A program made the position numbers and the translations under genes. From positions 1 to 64,000 of the forward strand of contig NZ_ATUD01000013.1 in NCBI RefSeq assembly GCF_000420025.1: a stretch of DNA of 64,000 nucleotides. Reading direction: 5' to 3'. The stretch is from Patulibacter americanus DSM 16676. Lineage in GTDB: Bacteria > Actinomycetota > Thermoleophilia > Solirubrobacterales > Solirubrobacteraceae. The notes below the pieces were generated by a model, which saw only the letters and a list, made by a program, of their open reading frames with translations, ran no database searches and was not told the DNA's origin. This document shows, piece by piece, positions 48,723 to 57,444 of this stretch (the stretch's first letter is position 1; each line of letters begins with the position of its first letter).

Positions 48723-49193
48723 TCAGGCGACGCCGAGGACCCGCGTCACCCGGCCGTCCGTCACCTCGACGTTGATCCGGCTGGTCGACAGGTCCTGGGT
48801 GACCATGAGGTCCTCGCCGTCGCGGCGCGCGACGCGCACGGAGCAGCCGCGGGCCTTCGCGGTGGCCTGCGCCTCGGCCAGCGGGCGACCCTCGAGCTCG
48901 CGGGCGTCGAAGGCGCCCGGCGCCCCGCCGGCCTTGTCGGACGGGCAGAGGATGGGCTGATCGGCGTCGGGCACGTTGGCCTCCGTATCGGTGGTGGTGC
49001 CGCCCGGCGACGGGGCGGCATCGGGGACGGACTGCGTCGACGCGGGCGGTGTCGCGCCGGTGGACGCGGTCTTCGACGGGACGCTCCCGGGCGTCGCGAG
49101 CCCCGTGGTGGACGGGTCGTCGTCGGAGCCGCAGCCGGCCACGGCAGCGGCGACGAGCAACGTCGCGCATGTCGTGCGGATCCGACGGCTCAT
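48723..49193 (-). CDS. Lipoprotein with peptidase-inhibitor I78-like domain
   Basis: 156 residues, ATG at 49193. A lipobox is evident in LLVAAAVAGCGSDDDP (VAGC, lipidated Cys21), followed by a Thr/Pro/Ser linker. The C-terminal ~70 residues resemble the I78 (potato-inhibitor-I-like) peptidase inhibitor: GRPLAEAQATAKARGCSVRV, RRDGEDLMVTQDLSTSRINV, EVTDGRVTRVLGV. The matching elements are the DLxxxRINVxV core and the VxRVxG end. I78 proteins inhibit serine proteases such as elastase or subtilisin. A surface-tethered inhibitor that protects the cell from its own or foreign proteases is plausible but inferred. Confidence 0.78.
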   Translation of the reverse strand: MSRRIRTTCATLLVAAAVAGCGSDDDPSTTGLATPGSVPSKTASTGATPPASTQSVPDAAPSPGGTTTDTEANVPDADQPILCPSDKAGGAPGAFDARELEGRPLAEAQATAKARGCSVRVARRDGEDLMVTQDLSTSRINVEVTDGRVTRVLGVA

Positions 49194-49239
49194 GCGCCCA
49201 CTCTGGCGCATGACGGGCCCGGCCGCGCGCGTCGGGACG

Positions 49240-50481
49240 TCATCCGCCGAACGCCACGTCGCCCGTCGGGGGGCTCGGCTCCCGGTAGCGGTTGCGGGCC
49301 ACCACCCGTCGCCCGTCGTGTCCGAGCCCGACGGCGTCGACGTTCGGACCGAAATCGTCCGTCCCCGCACCCGAGTCCGGCCAGATCGCGAGGGCGACGC
49401 CCGGCTCAGCGACACGGACGGTCTGCACACCACCGACCGTCCGCAGCTCGATCCGGTCGACGCCGCGAGGCGCGAGGACCACCGCGGTCGAATAGATGGC
49501 GGTACCTCCGGCGGCATCCGGAACGCGGAGGGCTCCGACGCTCGCCAGCGGTCGGGTCGACCGCGGGTGGCGGCCGATGCGATCGCACTGGTGAAGCGCA
49601 TCGACCTCGATGACCCCGAGGGGGCCGCGCAACCGTCCCGCGGTTCCCATGAACGCCGGAACGACCCCGGAGGCCACGCACGGCTCCCCCGTCCCGCCCA
49701 TGCGGCCGACGACCACACCGACGGTCCCGATCGGCGTTCCGCTCTGGCTGATCACCCGGGGATGCCGCACGTCGGTGGTCACGTCGGGGAGCCCGCTCGC
49801 CTGGCGCTGCATCCGCCCACGGGACGCGTAGGTCACCCGAGCACGCATCGGTGGGCGCGCATTCACCGGCGTCTCGCCCGCTACGGGGCGGTCGACCCGC
49901 ACGAACCCTGACGCATGGCGGGGCAGCGTCACGGTCCGGCCGTGCACGACGGCCCGTCGACCGCGCCGGCCGAACCCGAAGGTGACCAGGGCCGTCCGCC
50001 GCACGCGGCCGCCCCGCGCGTCCAACACGGCCAGGGTCTGCAGGTCACGCCCGCGCCCGTCCACGGTGCAGAACGTCGGCCGGCGCTCGTCCGACACCCG
50101 ACCGGCGCGCCCCAGGGCGTCGAGCCAGGCGACCCGCCGGCCGACGGCACGGCCGAGCCGGACGCACTCCACCGGCCCCTTCGGTACCCGCACGTACGGC
50201 GCGAACGGCCGGCCCCGGAGGACGAACCGCTCGACGACCCAGTCGGGGCCGCCGGCCACGTCTCGCGCCCGCGCAACGATCCGCACCGTTCCGCGGACGG
50301 ACCGGAACGCCGGTGCCTGGCGTCCCGTGGTCGCCGCCCGCACGTCTGTCGCGTCCGGCCCGTGGTCGGCACCCGACTCCGCCTCGGCCGTCCCCGGCCC
50401 GCCTCCCGCCGCCCAGAGCACCGCGGCGACGAGCGTGCCGCCCAGCACCGCCCAGAACACGTTCCGCATCGACACGCTCAC
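49240..50481 (-). CDS. Third gene of sigma operon: exported AADPxGGLPW-domain-like protein
   Basis: 413 residues from the GTG at 50481, which overlaps the stop of the preceding gene (GTGA). A signal/TM segment (VFWAVLGGTLVAAVLWAAGG) starts the protein. A divergent copy of the module described for 23306-24505 follows: RARDVAGGPDWVVERF, ECVRLGRAVGRRVAWLDALG with the second Cys in RRPTFCTVDG, and LVTFGFGRRGRRAVVHGR. The C-terminal half (~215-413) is unique, with beta-rich segments such as IGTVGVVVGRMGGTGEPCVA. It is probably exported, with cysteines in disulfides. It lies downstream of the sigma and membrane partner in one operon. Confidence 0.7.
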   Translation of the reverse strand: MSVSMRNVFWAVLGGTLVAAVLWAAGGGPGTAEAESGADHGPDATDVRAATTGRQAPAFRSVRGTVRIVARARDVAGGPDWVVERFVLRGRPFAPYVRVPKGPVECVRLGRAVGRRVAWLDALGRAGRVSDERRPTFCTVDGRGRDLQTLAVLDARGGRVRRTALVTFGFGRRGRRAVVHGRTVTLPRHASGFVRVDRPVAGETPVNARPPMRARVTYASRGRMQRQASGLPDVTTDVRHPRVISQSGTPIGTVGVVVGRMGGTGEPCVASGVVPAFMGTAGRLRGPLGVIEVDALHQCDRIGRHPRSTRPLASVGALRVPDAAGGTAIYSTAVVLAPRGVDRIELRTVGGVQTVRVAEPGVALAIWPDSGAGTDDFGPNVDAVGLGHDGRRVVARNRYREPSPPTGDVAFGG

Positions 50482-51743
50482 GGTCGTACCCCTCGTCTCT
50501 CGCGCAGGTCCCTGCGCCTCACCGGAACGGCGGTCGGGGCCTTCGCGCCCCGCTGCACGCTGACCTGGACGTCCGCCGGCTCGACCGCCCCTGGGAGCAA
50601 ACCCATGTAGACCGCGTCGCCACGGCTCCCGCCGATATGGGCCACGCCGACGCGGCGCAGTGCCCACGCCCGCCCGAGCGCCCGGACGGTGGGGAGGCTC
50701 CGCGTCCCCGGAACCCGGATCGTCACCAACGTCCTCGTCGGAAGCCCGGCCCAATCCACGGGTCGGAGCAGACGCCCGATGCCGAACTCGCCGCGGGCTC
50801 CCGATCGCAGCCGGGTGACCGCGGCCCACGTCCCGCGGGGCACGGCGCAGGCGCGCGGCATCTTCGTGTCCCATCCGACGAAGGGCGGGACCGGCGAGAC
50901 CCGGAAGCAGGTCGCGTTCGTCGCACCGACAGTGCGGTTGCCCGTACCACGCCCGAGGTCCGACTCGGCGGTGAGCTTCCATGGCCGCCCCCGTGGGTCG
51001 GGGTCCGGGAGCGTCCTCGCGAGGTCGAAGCGGACGGTGGCACCGGCGGACGCTCGGCGGACGTCGACGATCGGCTGGGCCTGTCGCGGCTCTCCGGGGA
51101 GCAGGGCCACGAACGAGCCGTCGGCGGCGAGCGACGCCACCACGGTGCGGCCGTTGGGCAGCAGGGCGCGGACCCGATCGGTCCCCGGGCGCGCCACGCC
51201 GAAGAGGACCGTGAAGCGGCCCGCACGGCCCGACACCGCGCGGACGTCGCGCAGGCCGACTACCGGAGCATGGGCCGCGGCACCGCCGTCGGCGATCTGT
51301 CCGCACTGGGCGTCCGCCGTGGGACCGAGCGGTTCGAACCGGCCCTCGGCGGTCTCGATCCCCAGCCGCTCACCGCGGACCTGACCCACGGTCACGCACC
51401 GCGTCCCGTCGCCCGCCGATCCGACCCGGACCGTCCAGGGCAGGCCACCCGCCGGGTCGGCCGCGCGGACCGTCGACAGCCGGACGCTCGTCGGGGCTGG
51501 CCGCACGACGGGCGCCTCGGCCCGCAGGAAGGGCGGGACGGGCGAACCGGTCGCCGCGGTCAACGCCAGGCCCGTCGTGCCGACGAATGCCGCCAGGAGC
51601 ACGCCGGGGCCGCCGAACCCCGACCCGCGCCGCCACCGGCGGACGTCGGCTGCGGCGAGCCGCTCCCCGAACGCCTCCAGCGACGGGAAGTCCTCGATCC
51701 GCGGCTCGCGCGGCGGGCCCACGGGCGGCTCGTACGCCGTCAT
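50478..51743 (-). CDS. Membrane partner of ECF sigma factor, second AADPxGGLPW-domain protein
   Basis: 421 residues, ATG at 51743 overlapping the sigma stop (ATGA). The N-terminal cytoplasmic part is about 50 residues (IEDFPSLEAFGERLAAADVR), then a TM helix (VLLAAFVGTTGLALTAATGS). The extracytoplasmic region contains VRAADPAGGLPWTVRV, RCVTVGQVRGERLGIETAEG with a second Cys (DAQC), and VLFGVARPGTDRVRALLPNG, the same order as in 23306-24505. Then come unique beta-rich segments with further cysteines (ATCFRVSP, RACAVPRG). No anti-sigma domain is recognised, although the position next to a sigma gene, with a short cytoplasmic tail, fits a regulator of sigma activity. Confidence 0.72.
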   Translation of the reverse strand: MTAYEPPVGPPREPRIEDFPSLEAFGERLAAADVRRWRRGSGFGGPGVLLAAFVGTTGLALTAATGSPVPPFLRAEAPVVRPAPTSVRLSTVRAADPAGGLPWTVRVGSAGDGTRCVTVGQVRGERLGIETAEGRFEPLGPTADAQCGQIADGGAAAHAPVVGLRDVRAVSGRAGRFTVLFGVARPGTDRVRALLPNGRTVVASLAADGSFVALLPGEPRQAQPIVDVRRASAGATVRFDLARTLPDPDPRGRPWKLTAESDLGRGTGNRTVGATNATCFRVSPVPPFVGWDTKMPRACAVPRGTWAAVTRLRSGARGEFGIGRLLRPVDWAGLPTRTLVTIRVPGTRSLPTVRALGRAWALRRVGVAHIGGSRGDAVYMGLLPGAVEPADVQVSVQRGAKAPTAVPVRRRDLRERRGVRP

Positions 51744-52318
51744 GCCGTCACCTCCCCCTCGCCCAGCGGCCGCAGCCGCGCCGCGAGCCGCCGCAGCGCC
51801 CGCGACACCCGTTGCCGTGCCGCGGCCTCCGTGATGTCCAGCCGGGCCGCCACCTCGCCGAACTCGAGCTCGTCGACCACCCGCAGCTGCACGGCCTCGC
51901 GCTCGCCCGGCGGCAGCTCCAGGAGCTCACGGGCCACGGCGGCGCGTAGGCCCGTCAGGGCGGCCAGCTCGTCGACGCGCTGCAGCTCCTCGGCGGTGGC
52001 GGGCGGGCGCTCCACGCCCAGGCGCGTCCGGACGGCGCGGTCGGCGTAGCCCTTGCGCAGGTACGCGGCGAGCTGCCGTTCGGCGATCGTCCGCACCCAC
52101 GCACGGGCGGAGCGCACGTCGCGCCCGCGGAACCCGCGGCGGGACACGAACGCCGCGGCGAACGTCTCCGCCGTCAGGTCCAGCGCGGCCTCCGGGTCCA
52201 GCACGCGGCGCGCGAAGAACACGACCATGCGCGGCGCCTCCTCGGCGTAGAACGTGGCGAAGGCCTGGGGATCGCGCCGGCTCAGGGCCAGGGCGCTCTG
52301 GGGTGGCTCCGCCATCAC
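51740..52318 (-). CDS. ECF RNA polymerase sigma factor
   Basis: 192 residues from a GTG at 52318 (or ATG at 52315). Region 2: DPQAFATFYAEEAPRMVVFF, LDLTAETFAAAFVSRRGFRG and ARAWVRTIAERQLAAYLRKG. Region 4: LLELPPGEREAVQLRVVDEL, EFGEVAARLDITEAAARQRV, SRALRRLAARLR. It lacks any N- or C-terminal extra domain. Its sequence resembles the repaired sigma at 24502-25043 (ALDLTAETFAAAF vs AADLTAETFVRAL; ARQRVSRALRRL vs VRQRVSRGLRAL), and both precede paralogous membrane proteins. Sigma, partner and third gene overlap at each junction, so they are one transcript. Confidence 0.93.
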   Translation of the reverse strand: MMAEPPQSALALSRRDPQAFATFYAEEAPRMVVFFARRVLDPEAALDLTAETFAAAFVSRRGFRGRDVRSARAWVRTIAERQLAAYLRKGYADRAVRTRLGVERPPATAEELQRVDELAALTGLRAAVARELLELPPGEREAVQLRVVDELEFGEVAARLDITEAAARQRVSRALRRLAARLRPLGEGEVTA

Positions 52319-52602
52319 CTGGGTAGTGCGTGGGCGCTCCGATCCTGTGACACGGGACGGCGGATCGGGCTCCGGGGACGCCGCGGAGGCTAGCCGCCGG
52401 GGCGCGGACGAGCGCCCCGAGCGCCCAGGCGCGGCCGTCCCGTGCTCGCCTCAGCACCCGGTGGGGGCGTACGACGTCTCAGGCGAACGCCGGTAGCCAT
52501 TTGTCCGTTAGGCGTACGGAAGATCACGGCCCGGACTCCCCGGGCCGACGAAACCGGACGTCGCCGGGACCCCGGCGCGCCCTTCTCCTCTCGAGGCCCC
52601 TC

Positions 52603-55557
52603 TTGCTCAGCTCCCGGCGGTTCTTCCGTTCCGCCCTCCTGTCGACCGGCGCCCTGCTGGCCGGAACAGCCCTGGTCCTGCCGGGCGTTGCCCAGGCCGA
52701 TGCGCCGTCCTTCCCGGCGAAGTTCGACTTCACGACGACCACCGCGGTCACCACCAACCCCTCGCTGGGTCAGCTCCGCGTGATCGGCGGCCTTCCGGAT
52801 GGCGGCCGCACCGGCGTCGTCCGGGTCGACGCCAGCATGGATCTGGGGATGCTGCGCTTCACCGATTTCATCGCCGGGGCGGACGCCGTGCTGCGCGAGG
52901 GCGGAATCGCCGTCTACGGCGGCGTCGAGCAGGTGCAGTACACCGGCGCAGGCCACATGAACGCCGCGGACCAGGCCGGCACGGCCGTCGCGGCCGTCGT
53001 CTCCAAGATCGGGGGCGGCCACCTGCTCGCGATCTATGGCGCCGACGGCGCCGACGGCATCGCCGCGCTCGACCTGCCCGACCAGCCCACCGGGCTCGCC
53101 GTCGGCCGGTTCCTGCCCGACGCGACCGCCGACGGCGTCGCCGTCTCCCTCGCCAGCGGCGAGACGCGGATCTATGGCTTCGAAGGCCCCGAGCTGGAGG
53201 AGCAGGCCATCTGGGCCGACCTCGCCGGCCCCCTCTCCTCGTGGAAGCAGGGCGCCGGCGCGCAGCTCGCCCTCGGAGCCACCCGGAACGGCGGGGCCGT
53301 CTCCGCGCTCGGCGTGGACGGCACCACGGCCACCGTGACGTCGCCCGTCGGCATCCCGGATCTCGCCGAGATGCAGTCGACGGGCTCCCAGGACCTCGAC
53401 CTGCTCGGACGTCGTTGGGGCGGTACCGGCAATTCCGACGGCACCACGCGCGCCTTCGGCTTCTCGGTCCTCGGCGGCCCGTCGGATGCGTTCACAGGCT
53501 CGAACTCGAAGGCCAAGCGTGCGGTCGTCGCGCGGTTCGGGCGAGTCGGTGCCGGCCGCGACACGGTCGGCCTGATCGGCGAGAGCGGCGCGGACTTCCG
53601 CGCTCCCGACGGCACGGAGTCCTCCTTCTCGCTGGGCGGCCAGGACGCCGCCCTGGTCGACGCGGACCGCGACGGCCGCGACGACATCGTCGTCCCGCTG
53701 CTCACCGGCGGACCGGCCGAGCTCGTCGTCTACCGCAACATCACGGGTTCGCAGGAGACCGCGACGACCCTCGCGGCGGCGCAGTTCGTCCAGCCCCTCA
53801 CGGAGAACGCCGCCGGCGACCTCTCGACGACGGAGACCACGTTGGACTGGAAGGTCCCCTCCGACGGTGCGGCGTACCGGTGCGCCGTCGACGGCGCACA
53901 GCTCGGGACGTGCGCCGGCACCTTCACGTTGGCTCAGCTTGGCACGGGTGCACACACCCTCCGGGTGCAGCGCCGGGAGCAGGGCCTCACGTTCTTCTCC
54001 GCGGTCTCGGAGTTCGAGTTCGTCGTGCAGCCGAAGCCCCCGGTCTTCGCCACGACCCCGCCCGCGGCCGTGCAGAACGCCGCGGCCCGCATCACGGACC
54101 GCCCGGGCTCGACGCTTCAGTGCCGGGTCTACGACCCGCGACCCTTCCTGCCGGACACCGGTGACTTCGCCACGTGCGCCGCCGACTGGACCCGGGAGCT
54201 GGCGGAGGGCGAGTACCGCGCCGAGTTCCGCTGGGTCGACGGGAACGACGTCGCCTCCGAGGCGCTCTCCTACGACTTCACGGTCGACCGCACGGAGCCG
54301 GGCCAGCCCGGGATCATGACCGTCCCGGACGAGCAGACCAGCAGCCGCACCGCCGTCATCACGTTCATGACATACGGCGACGCCGTCGCGACGCAGTGCT
54401 CCCTCGACGACGGCCCGTACGAGACGTGCGTGGACGAGTTCCGCCGCACGGGCCTGACGCAGGGCCCCCACCGGGTGCGCGTCCGCCAGGTCGACGCCGC
54501 CGGCAACGTCGGCGAGCCCGACGTCGTCGACTGGGAGATCACGGCGCCCGAGGCCCCGCGATTCACCTTCGGCCCAAGCGGCTTCACGACGGACACGACG
54601 GCGTCCTTCGGGTTCCAGGACCAGACCGAGGGGCAGATCGAGTGCGCCCTCGACGGCGCCGCGTTCCGCGCCTGCGGCCCCACGGTCGAGCTCAGCGGCC
54701 TGACGGCAGGCGACCACGTCCTCCATGCCCGGACCAGCATCGGCGCCGACGTGTCCGAGGTCACGGACTACCCCTGGACCGTCGCGGCGATCCCGGACGG
54801 CGACACGAGTGAGCCCACGGGCCCGCAGTTCGGTGACGCCCCGGTCAACCCGCTGGCGCCGGCCCCCACGCCGACCCCAGCCCCGACGCCCGCCCCGGCC
54901 CCGACCCCCATGCCGGAGCTCAAGGCCCCCACGGCCCCGCTGGCCGGCAAGACCGCCGCCGTCGTCGGCCGCACGCTGACGGTCGGCTGCACCGTCCCCG
55001 GCGCCGCGTCGTACCGCTGCGAGGTCTCGGTCACCAAGGGCGGAAAGACCCTCGGGCGCGCCGTCCGCACCGGCAACGGCTCCGTGCAGATCAAGCTCAC
55101 CCGCGCCGGCGCCCGCCAGGTGCAGCGCTCCGGCAAGGGCCTGACGGTCCGCGTGCAGGTCAAGGCGACGGTCGACGGCAAGAGCACGGTCACGACGAAG
55201 ACGGTCCGCCTGCTGCCGACGAAGGACCTCGCCCTCTCGGCGGACGAGTTCTTCGGCGCGAAGGGCGCCAAGCCGACCGCCGCCGCCAAGCGCATCGCCA
55301 AGGACATCGCCGCGCAGCTCTCCGGCGCGCGCCGCATCACCATCACGGGCCACACCGACAACGCGGGCTCCCCGGCCGTGAACGAGCGCCTCGGCCTCGA
55401 GCGCGCCCAGGCCATCTCCGCCCTCCTGCGCGGTGCGGGTCTCGGCGGCGCCAAGGTCGTCGTCGAGAGCGCCGGCGAGACGTCGCCGACCGCGTCGAAC
55501 GGCACGGCCAAGGGCCGCAAGGCCAACCGCCGCGTCGAGATCGCCGTCCGCTACTAG
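52603..55557 (+). CDS. Secreted multidomain protein with FG-GAP-like, Cys-pair Ig-like and OmpA domains
   Basis: 984 residues from a TTG at 52603 with GAGG upstream; an in-frame TTG at 52501 is the alternative. Signal peptide 1-32 (ends PGVAQA before DAP). Residues ~35-420 resemble an FG-GAP/VCBS beta propeller (ADRDGRDDIVVPLLTGG). Residues ~430-740 hold four similar Cys-pair modules, each with CxLDGxxF..C-like cores (YRCAVDGAQLGTC, TQCSLDDGPYETC, IECALDGAAFRAC) and a closing WxVD-like strand. A Pro/Thr/Ala linker (APTPTPAPTPAPAP) leads to a beta module and an OmpA-like domain (~870-984): ITITGHTDNAGSPAVNERLG, RKANRRVEI. The OmpA half should bind peptidoglycan; the rest probably mediates adhesion. 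Confidence 0.85.
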   Translation: MLSSRRFFRSALLSTGALLAGTALVLPGVAQADAPSFPAKFDFTTTTAVTTNPSLGQLRVIGGLPDGGRTGVVRVDASMDLGMLRFTDFIAGADAVLREGGIAVYGGVEQVQYTGAGHMNAADQAGTAVAAVVSKIGGGHLLAIYGADGADGIAALDLPDQPTGLAVGRFLPDATADGVAVSLASGETRIYGFEGPELEEQAIWADLAGPLSSWKQGAGAQLALGATRNGGAVSALGVDGTTATVTSPVGIPDLAEMQSTGSQDLDLLGRRWGGTGNSDGTTRAFGFSVLGGPSDAFTGSNSKAKRAVVARFGRVGAGRDTVGLIGESGADFRAPDGTESSFSLGGQDAALVDADRDGRDDIVVPLLTGGPAELVVYRNITGSQETATTLAAAQFVQPLTENAAGDLSTTETTLDWKVPSDGAAYRCAVDGAQLGTCAGTFTLAQLGTGAHTLRVQRREQGLTFFSAVSEFEFVVQPKPPVFATTPPAAVQNAAARITDRPGSTLQCRVYDPRPFLPDTGDFATCAADWTRELAEGEYRAEFRWVDGNDVASEALSYDFTVDRTEPGQPGIMTVPDEQTSSRTAVITFMTYGDAVATQCSLDDGPYETCVDEFRRTGLTQGPHRVRVRQVDAAGNVGEPDVVDWEITAPEAPRFTFGPSGFTTDTTASFGFQDQTEGQIECALDGAAFRACGPTVELSGLTAGDHVLHARTSIGADVSEVTDYPWTVAAIPDGDTSEPTGPQFGDAPVNPLAPAPTPTPAPTPAPAPTPMPELKAPTAPLAGKTAAVVGRTLTVGCTVPGAASYRCEVSVTKGGKTLGRAVRTGNGSVQIKLTRAGARQVQRSGKGLTVRVQVKATVDGKSTVTTKTVRLLPTKDLALSADEFFGAKGAKPTAAAKRIAKDIAAQLSGARRITITGHTDNAGSPAVNERLGLERAQAISALLRGAGLGGAKVVVESAGETSPTASNGTAKGRKANRRVEIAVRY

Positions 55558-55570
55558 CGACGGGACGCGC

Positions 55571-55601
55571 CCCGCGGGTCGCCACGGTGGCGACCCGCGG
55601 G
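55571..55601 (+). terminator. Perfect 15-base hairpin after the OmpA-domain gene
   Basis: CCCGCGGGTCGCCAC (55571-55585) and its exact complement GTGGCGACCCGCGGG (55587-55601) meet around a single base, 14 bases past the stop. It is the strongest hairpin in the window. There is no U-tract. Confidence 0.6.
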
Positions 55602-55810
55602 CCCGACGCGTGCAAGCCCGCCTGCATCCGGCCCCCGTGGGCGCTGCCCTGCGCCGCCGGGGCACTCCGACCGGCAAGATGCCCCGGGTGGCCGCCCTCC
55701 CCGACGTCCGACCCCGTGCGTGAGCGCGCGCCGCGCGGCGACCGGCGGCACCTTCCCGGGCAAGCGCAGGACACGGACCCCCGTCGGACCCGCACAATAG
55801 GGCCGTACCG

Positions 55811-57346
55811 GTGACCATCGACGTCGGGACACTGCTCGCGGATCGCTACCGCCTCGAGGCCCAGATCGGCTCTGGAGGCATGTCGACGGTCTACCGCGCC
55901 TTCGACACCGTGCTGGAGCGCACGGTGGCGATCAAGCGGATGCACCGCAACCTGGCGGAGAACCCGGAGCAGCTCGAGCGGTTCGGCCGCGAGGCCCGGG
56001 CCGTCGCGCGCCTGAACCATCCGAACATCGTCCAGGTCATCGACGCGGGCGAGCACGACGACACCCCGTTCATCGTCTTCGAGTACGTCGCGGGCGAGAC
56101 CCTCAAGGAGCGCGTCCAGCGCGCCGGTCGCCTGCCCGTCACCGAGGCCGTCGCCTACGCCATCGAGATCGCGCGCGCCCTCGGCGCCGCCCACGAGCGC
56201 GGCATCGTCCACCGGGACGTCAAGCCGCAGAACGTGATGATCAACGAGGACGGGCAGGCGAAGGTCACCGACTTCGGCATCGCCCGCTCCGTCGAGGAGC
56301 ACGGCCTGACCGCCGACGGCCGGGTGCTGGGCACCACGGACTACGTCTCGCCCGAGCAGGCGATGGGGCACGACGTCGACGGGCAGAGCGACATCTACTC
56401 GCTGGGCATCGTGCTCTACGAGATGCTCATCGGCGACATCCCCTTCAAGGGGGACAACCAGATCGCCGTCGCGATGAAGCACGTGCGGGACGAGATCCCC
56501 GACGTGCAGCAGCTGCGCCCGTCGATCGGGACCGCCCTGGCCGCCGTCGTCGACCGCGCCACCGCCAAGCCGCTCGACGTCCGCTACTCCTCCACCGAGG
56601 AGCTCGTCGCCGACCTGGAGGACGTCCTCACGATCGAGGCCGGCCGCCGCGGCGAGACGACGGGCGAGGCCACCGCCGTCTTCCGCAGCCTCCCGCAGGC
56701 CCAGCGCAGCCGCGCCAACCTGCGTCCCGGCAAGCGCACCGTCATCGCCGTCGCCGTCCTGCTGGTCCTCGCGGCCCTGGCCGTCGCCGCCGTCCTGCTC
56801 ACGAGCGACAACGCGACGCGCGGCACGAGCCAGAAGCCGCGGGTCGAGGTGCCCAAGGGGGAGGTCGCGATCTCCCTCAAGAGCGACGCGGCGTCGGACT
56901 ACGACCCGCCGCCCGGCGACGGCCAGGAGCACTCCTCCGACACCTTCCGCGTGCTCGACGGCGACAAGAACACCTCCTGGTCGACCGAGACGTACCAGGG
57001 CGACACGATCGCCGGCAAGGACGGCGTCGGCATCTACCTCGACGCCGGCGGCGGATCGCGCTCCGTGGCCGCCACCAAGCTCGACGTGACGACCCCCAAG
57101 GGTGGCTGGGCCGCCACGGTCTACGCCGCCACCGGCTCGGAGCCCCCGAGCACCGTCACCGACGCGGGGTGGACCGAGGTCGGCAGCCTCTCGTCCGCGA
57201 AGACCGGCGACAACCGCGTCGCGCTGGAGACGAACGGCAAGCGGTACCGCTACTACCTGCTGTGGATCACGAAGATGCCCCCGGCCAGCGGCGGGCGCAC
57301 GAAGGTCCAGATCAGCGCGATGGGCCTCGTGCGGGCCCGCTCCTAG
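55811..57346 (+). CDS. Membrane Ser/Thr protein kinase with discoidin-like domain
   Basis: 511 residues from a GTG. The kinase domain is complete: IGSGGMSTVYRAFDTVLERT, VAIKRMHRNL, IVHRDVKPQNVMI, VTDFGIARSVEEHG, LGTTDYVSPEQAMGHDVDGQ. A basic segment, then a TM (TVIAVAVLLVLAALAVAAVL, about 315-335). The C-terminal ~170 residues are beta-rich, with LDGDKNTSWSTETYQGDTIA, GVGIYLDAGGGSRSVAATKL, ATVYAATGSEP and RYRYYLLWITKMPPA, the pattern of discoidin/F5-8-type carbohydrate-binding domains found in some actinobacterial kinases and MviN proteins. It may sense cell-wall glycans. TAGGGC 7 bases before the start suggests a leaderless mRNA. Confidence 0.93.
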   Translation: MTIDVGTLLADRYRLEAQIGSGGMSTVYRAFDTVLERTVAIKRMHRNLAENPEQLERFGREARAVARLNHPNIVQVIDAGEHDDTPFIVFEYVAGETLKERVQRAGRLPVTEAVAYAIEIARALGAAHERGIVHRDVKPQNVMINEDGQAKVTDFGIARSVEEHGLTADGRVLGTTDYVSPEQAMGHDVDGQSDIYSLGIVLYEMLIGDIPFKGDNQIAVAMKHVRDEIPDVQQLRPSIGTALAAVVDRATAKPLDVRYSSTEELVADLEDVLTIEAGRRGETTGEATAVFRSLPQAQRSRANLRPGKRTVIAVAVLLVLAALAVAAVLLTSDNATRGTSQKPRVEVPKGEVAISLKSDAASDYDPPPGDGQEHSSDTFRVLDGDKNTSWSTETYQGDTIAGKDGVGIYLDAGGGSRSVAATKLDVTTPKGGWAATVYAATGSEPPSTVTDAGWTEVGSLSSAKTGDNRVALETNGKRYRYYLLWITKMPPASGGRTKVQISAMGLVRARS

Positions 57347-57364
57347 GGCACGGGCTACGGCGCC

Positions 57365-57381
57365 TGCCCCACGACGGGGCA
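57365..57381. terminator. Hairpin between convergent kinase and ddl
   Basis: TGCCCC-ACGAC-GGGGCA is a perfect 6-base stem with a 5-base loop 18 bases past the kinase stop; further CG-rich hairpins (CCCCGG / CCGGGG near 57416-57434) follow before the ddl stop. No U-tract. Confidence 0.45.
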
Positions 57382-57444
57382 CCACCGGCAGAGCCGCCCC
57401 GCAGAGCGCCGGGCGACCCCGGGCGCTCCCCGGGGCTGCGCCCG

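Noticed and set aside
51325..51340. GGTTCGAACC-like sequence resembling a tRNA T-loop
   Set aside because: It lies inside the coding region of the sigma partner at 50478-51743 and has no acceptor or anticodon arms around it.
52390..55818. 1142-codon minus-strand frame opposite the OmpA-domain protein
   Set aside because: The plus-strand product has a signal peptide, repeats and an OmpA domain; the opposite frame shows no domain and is a shadow.
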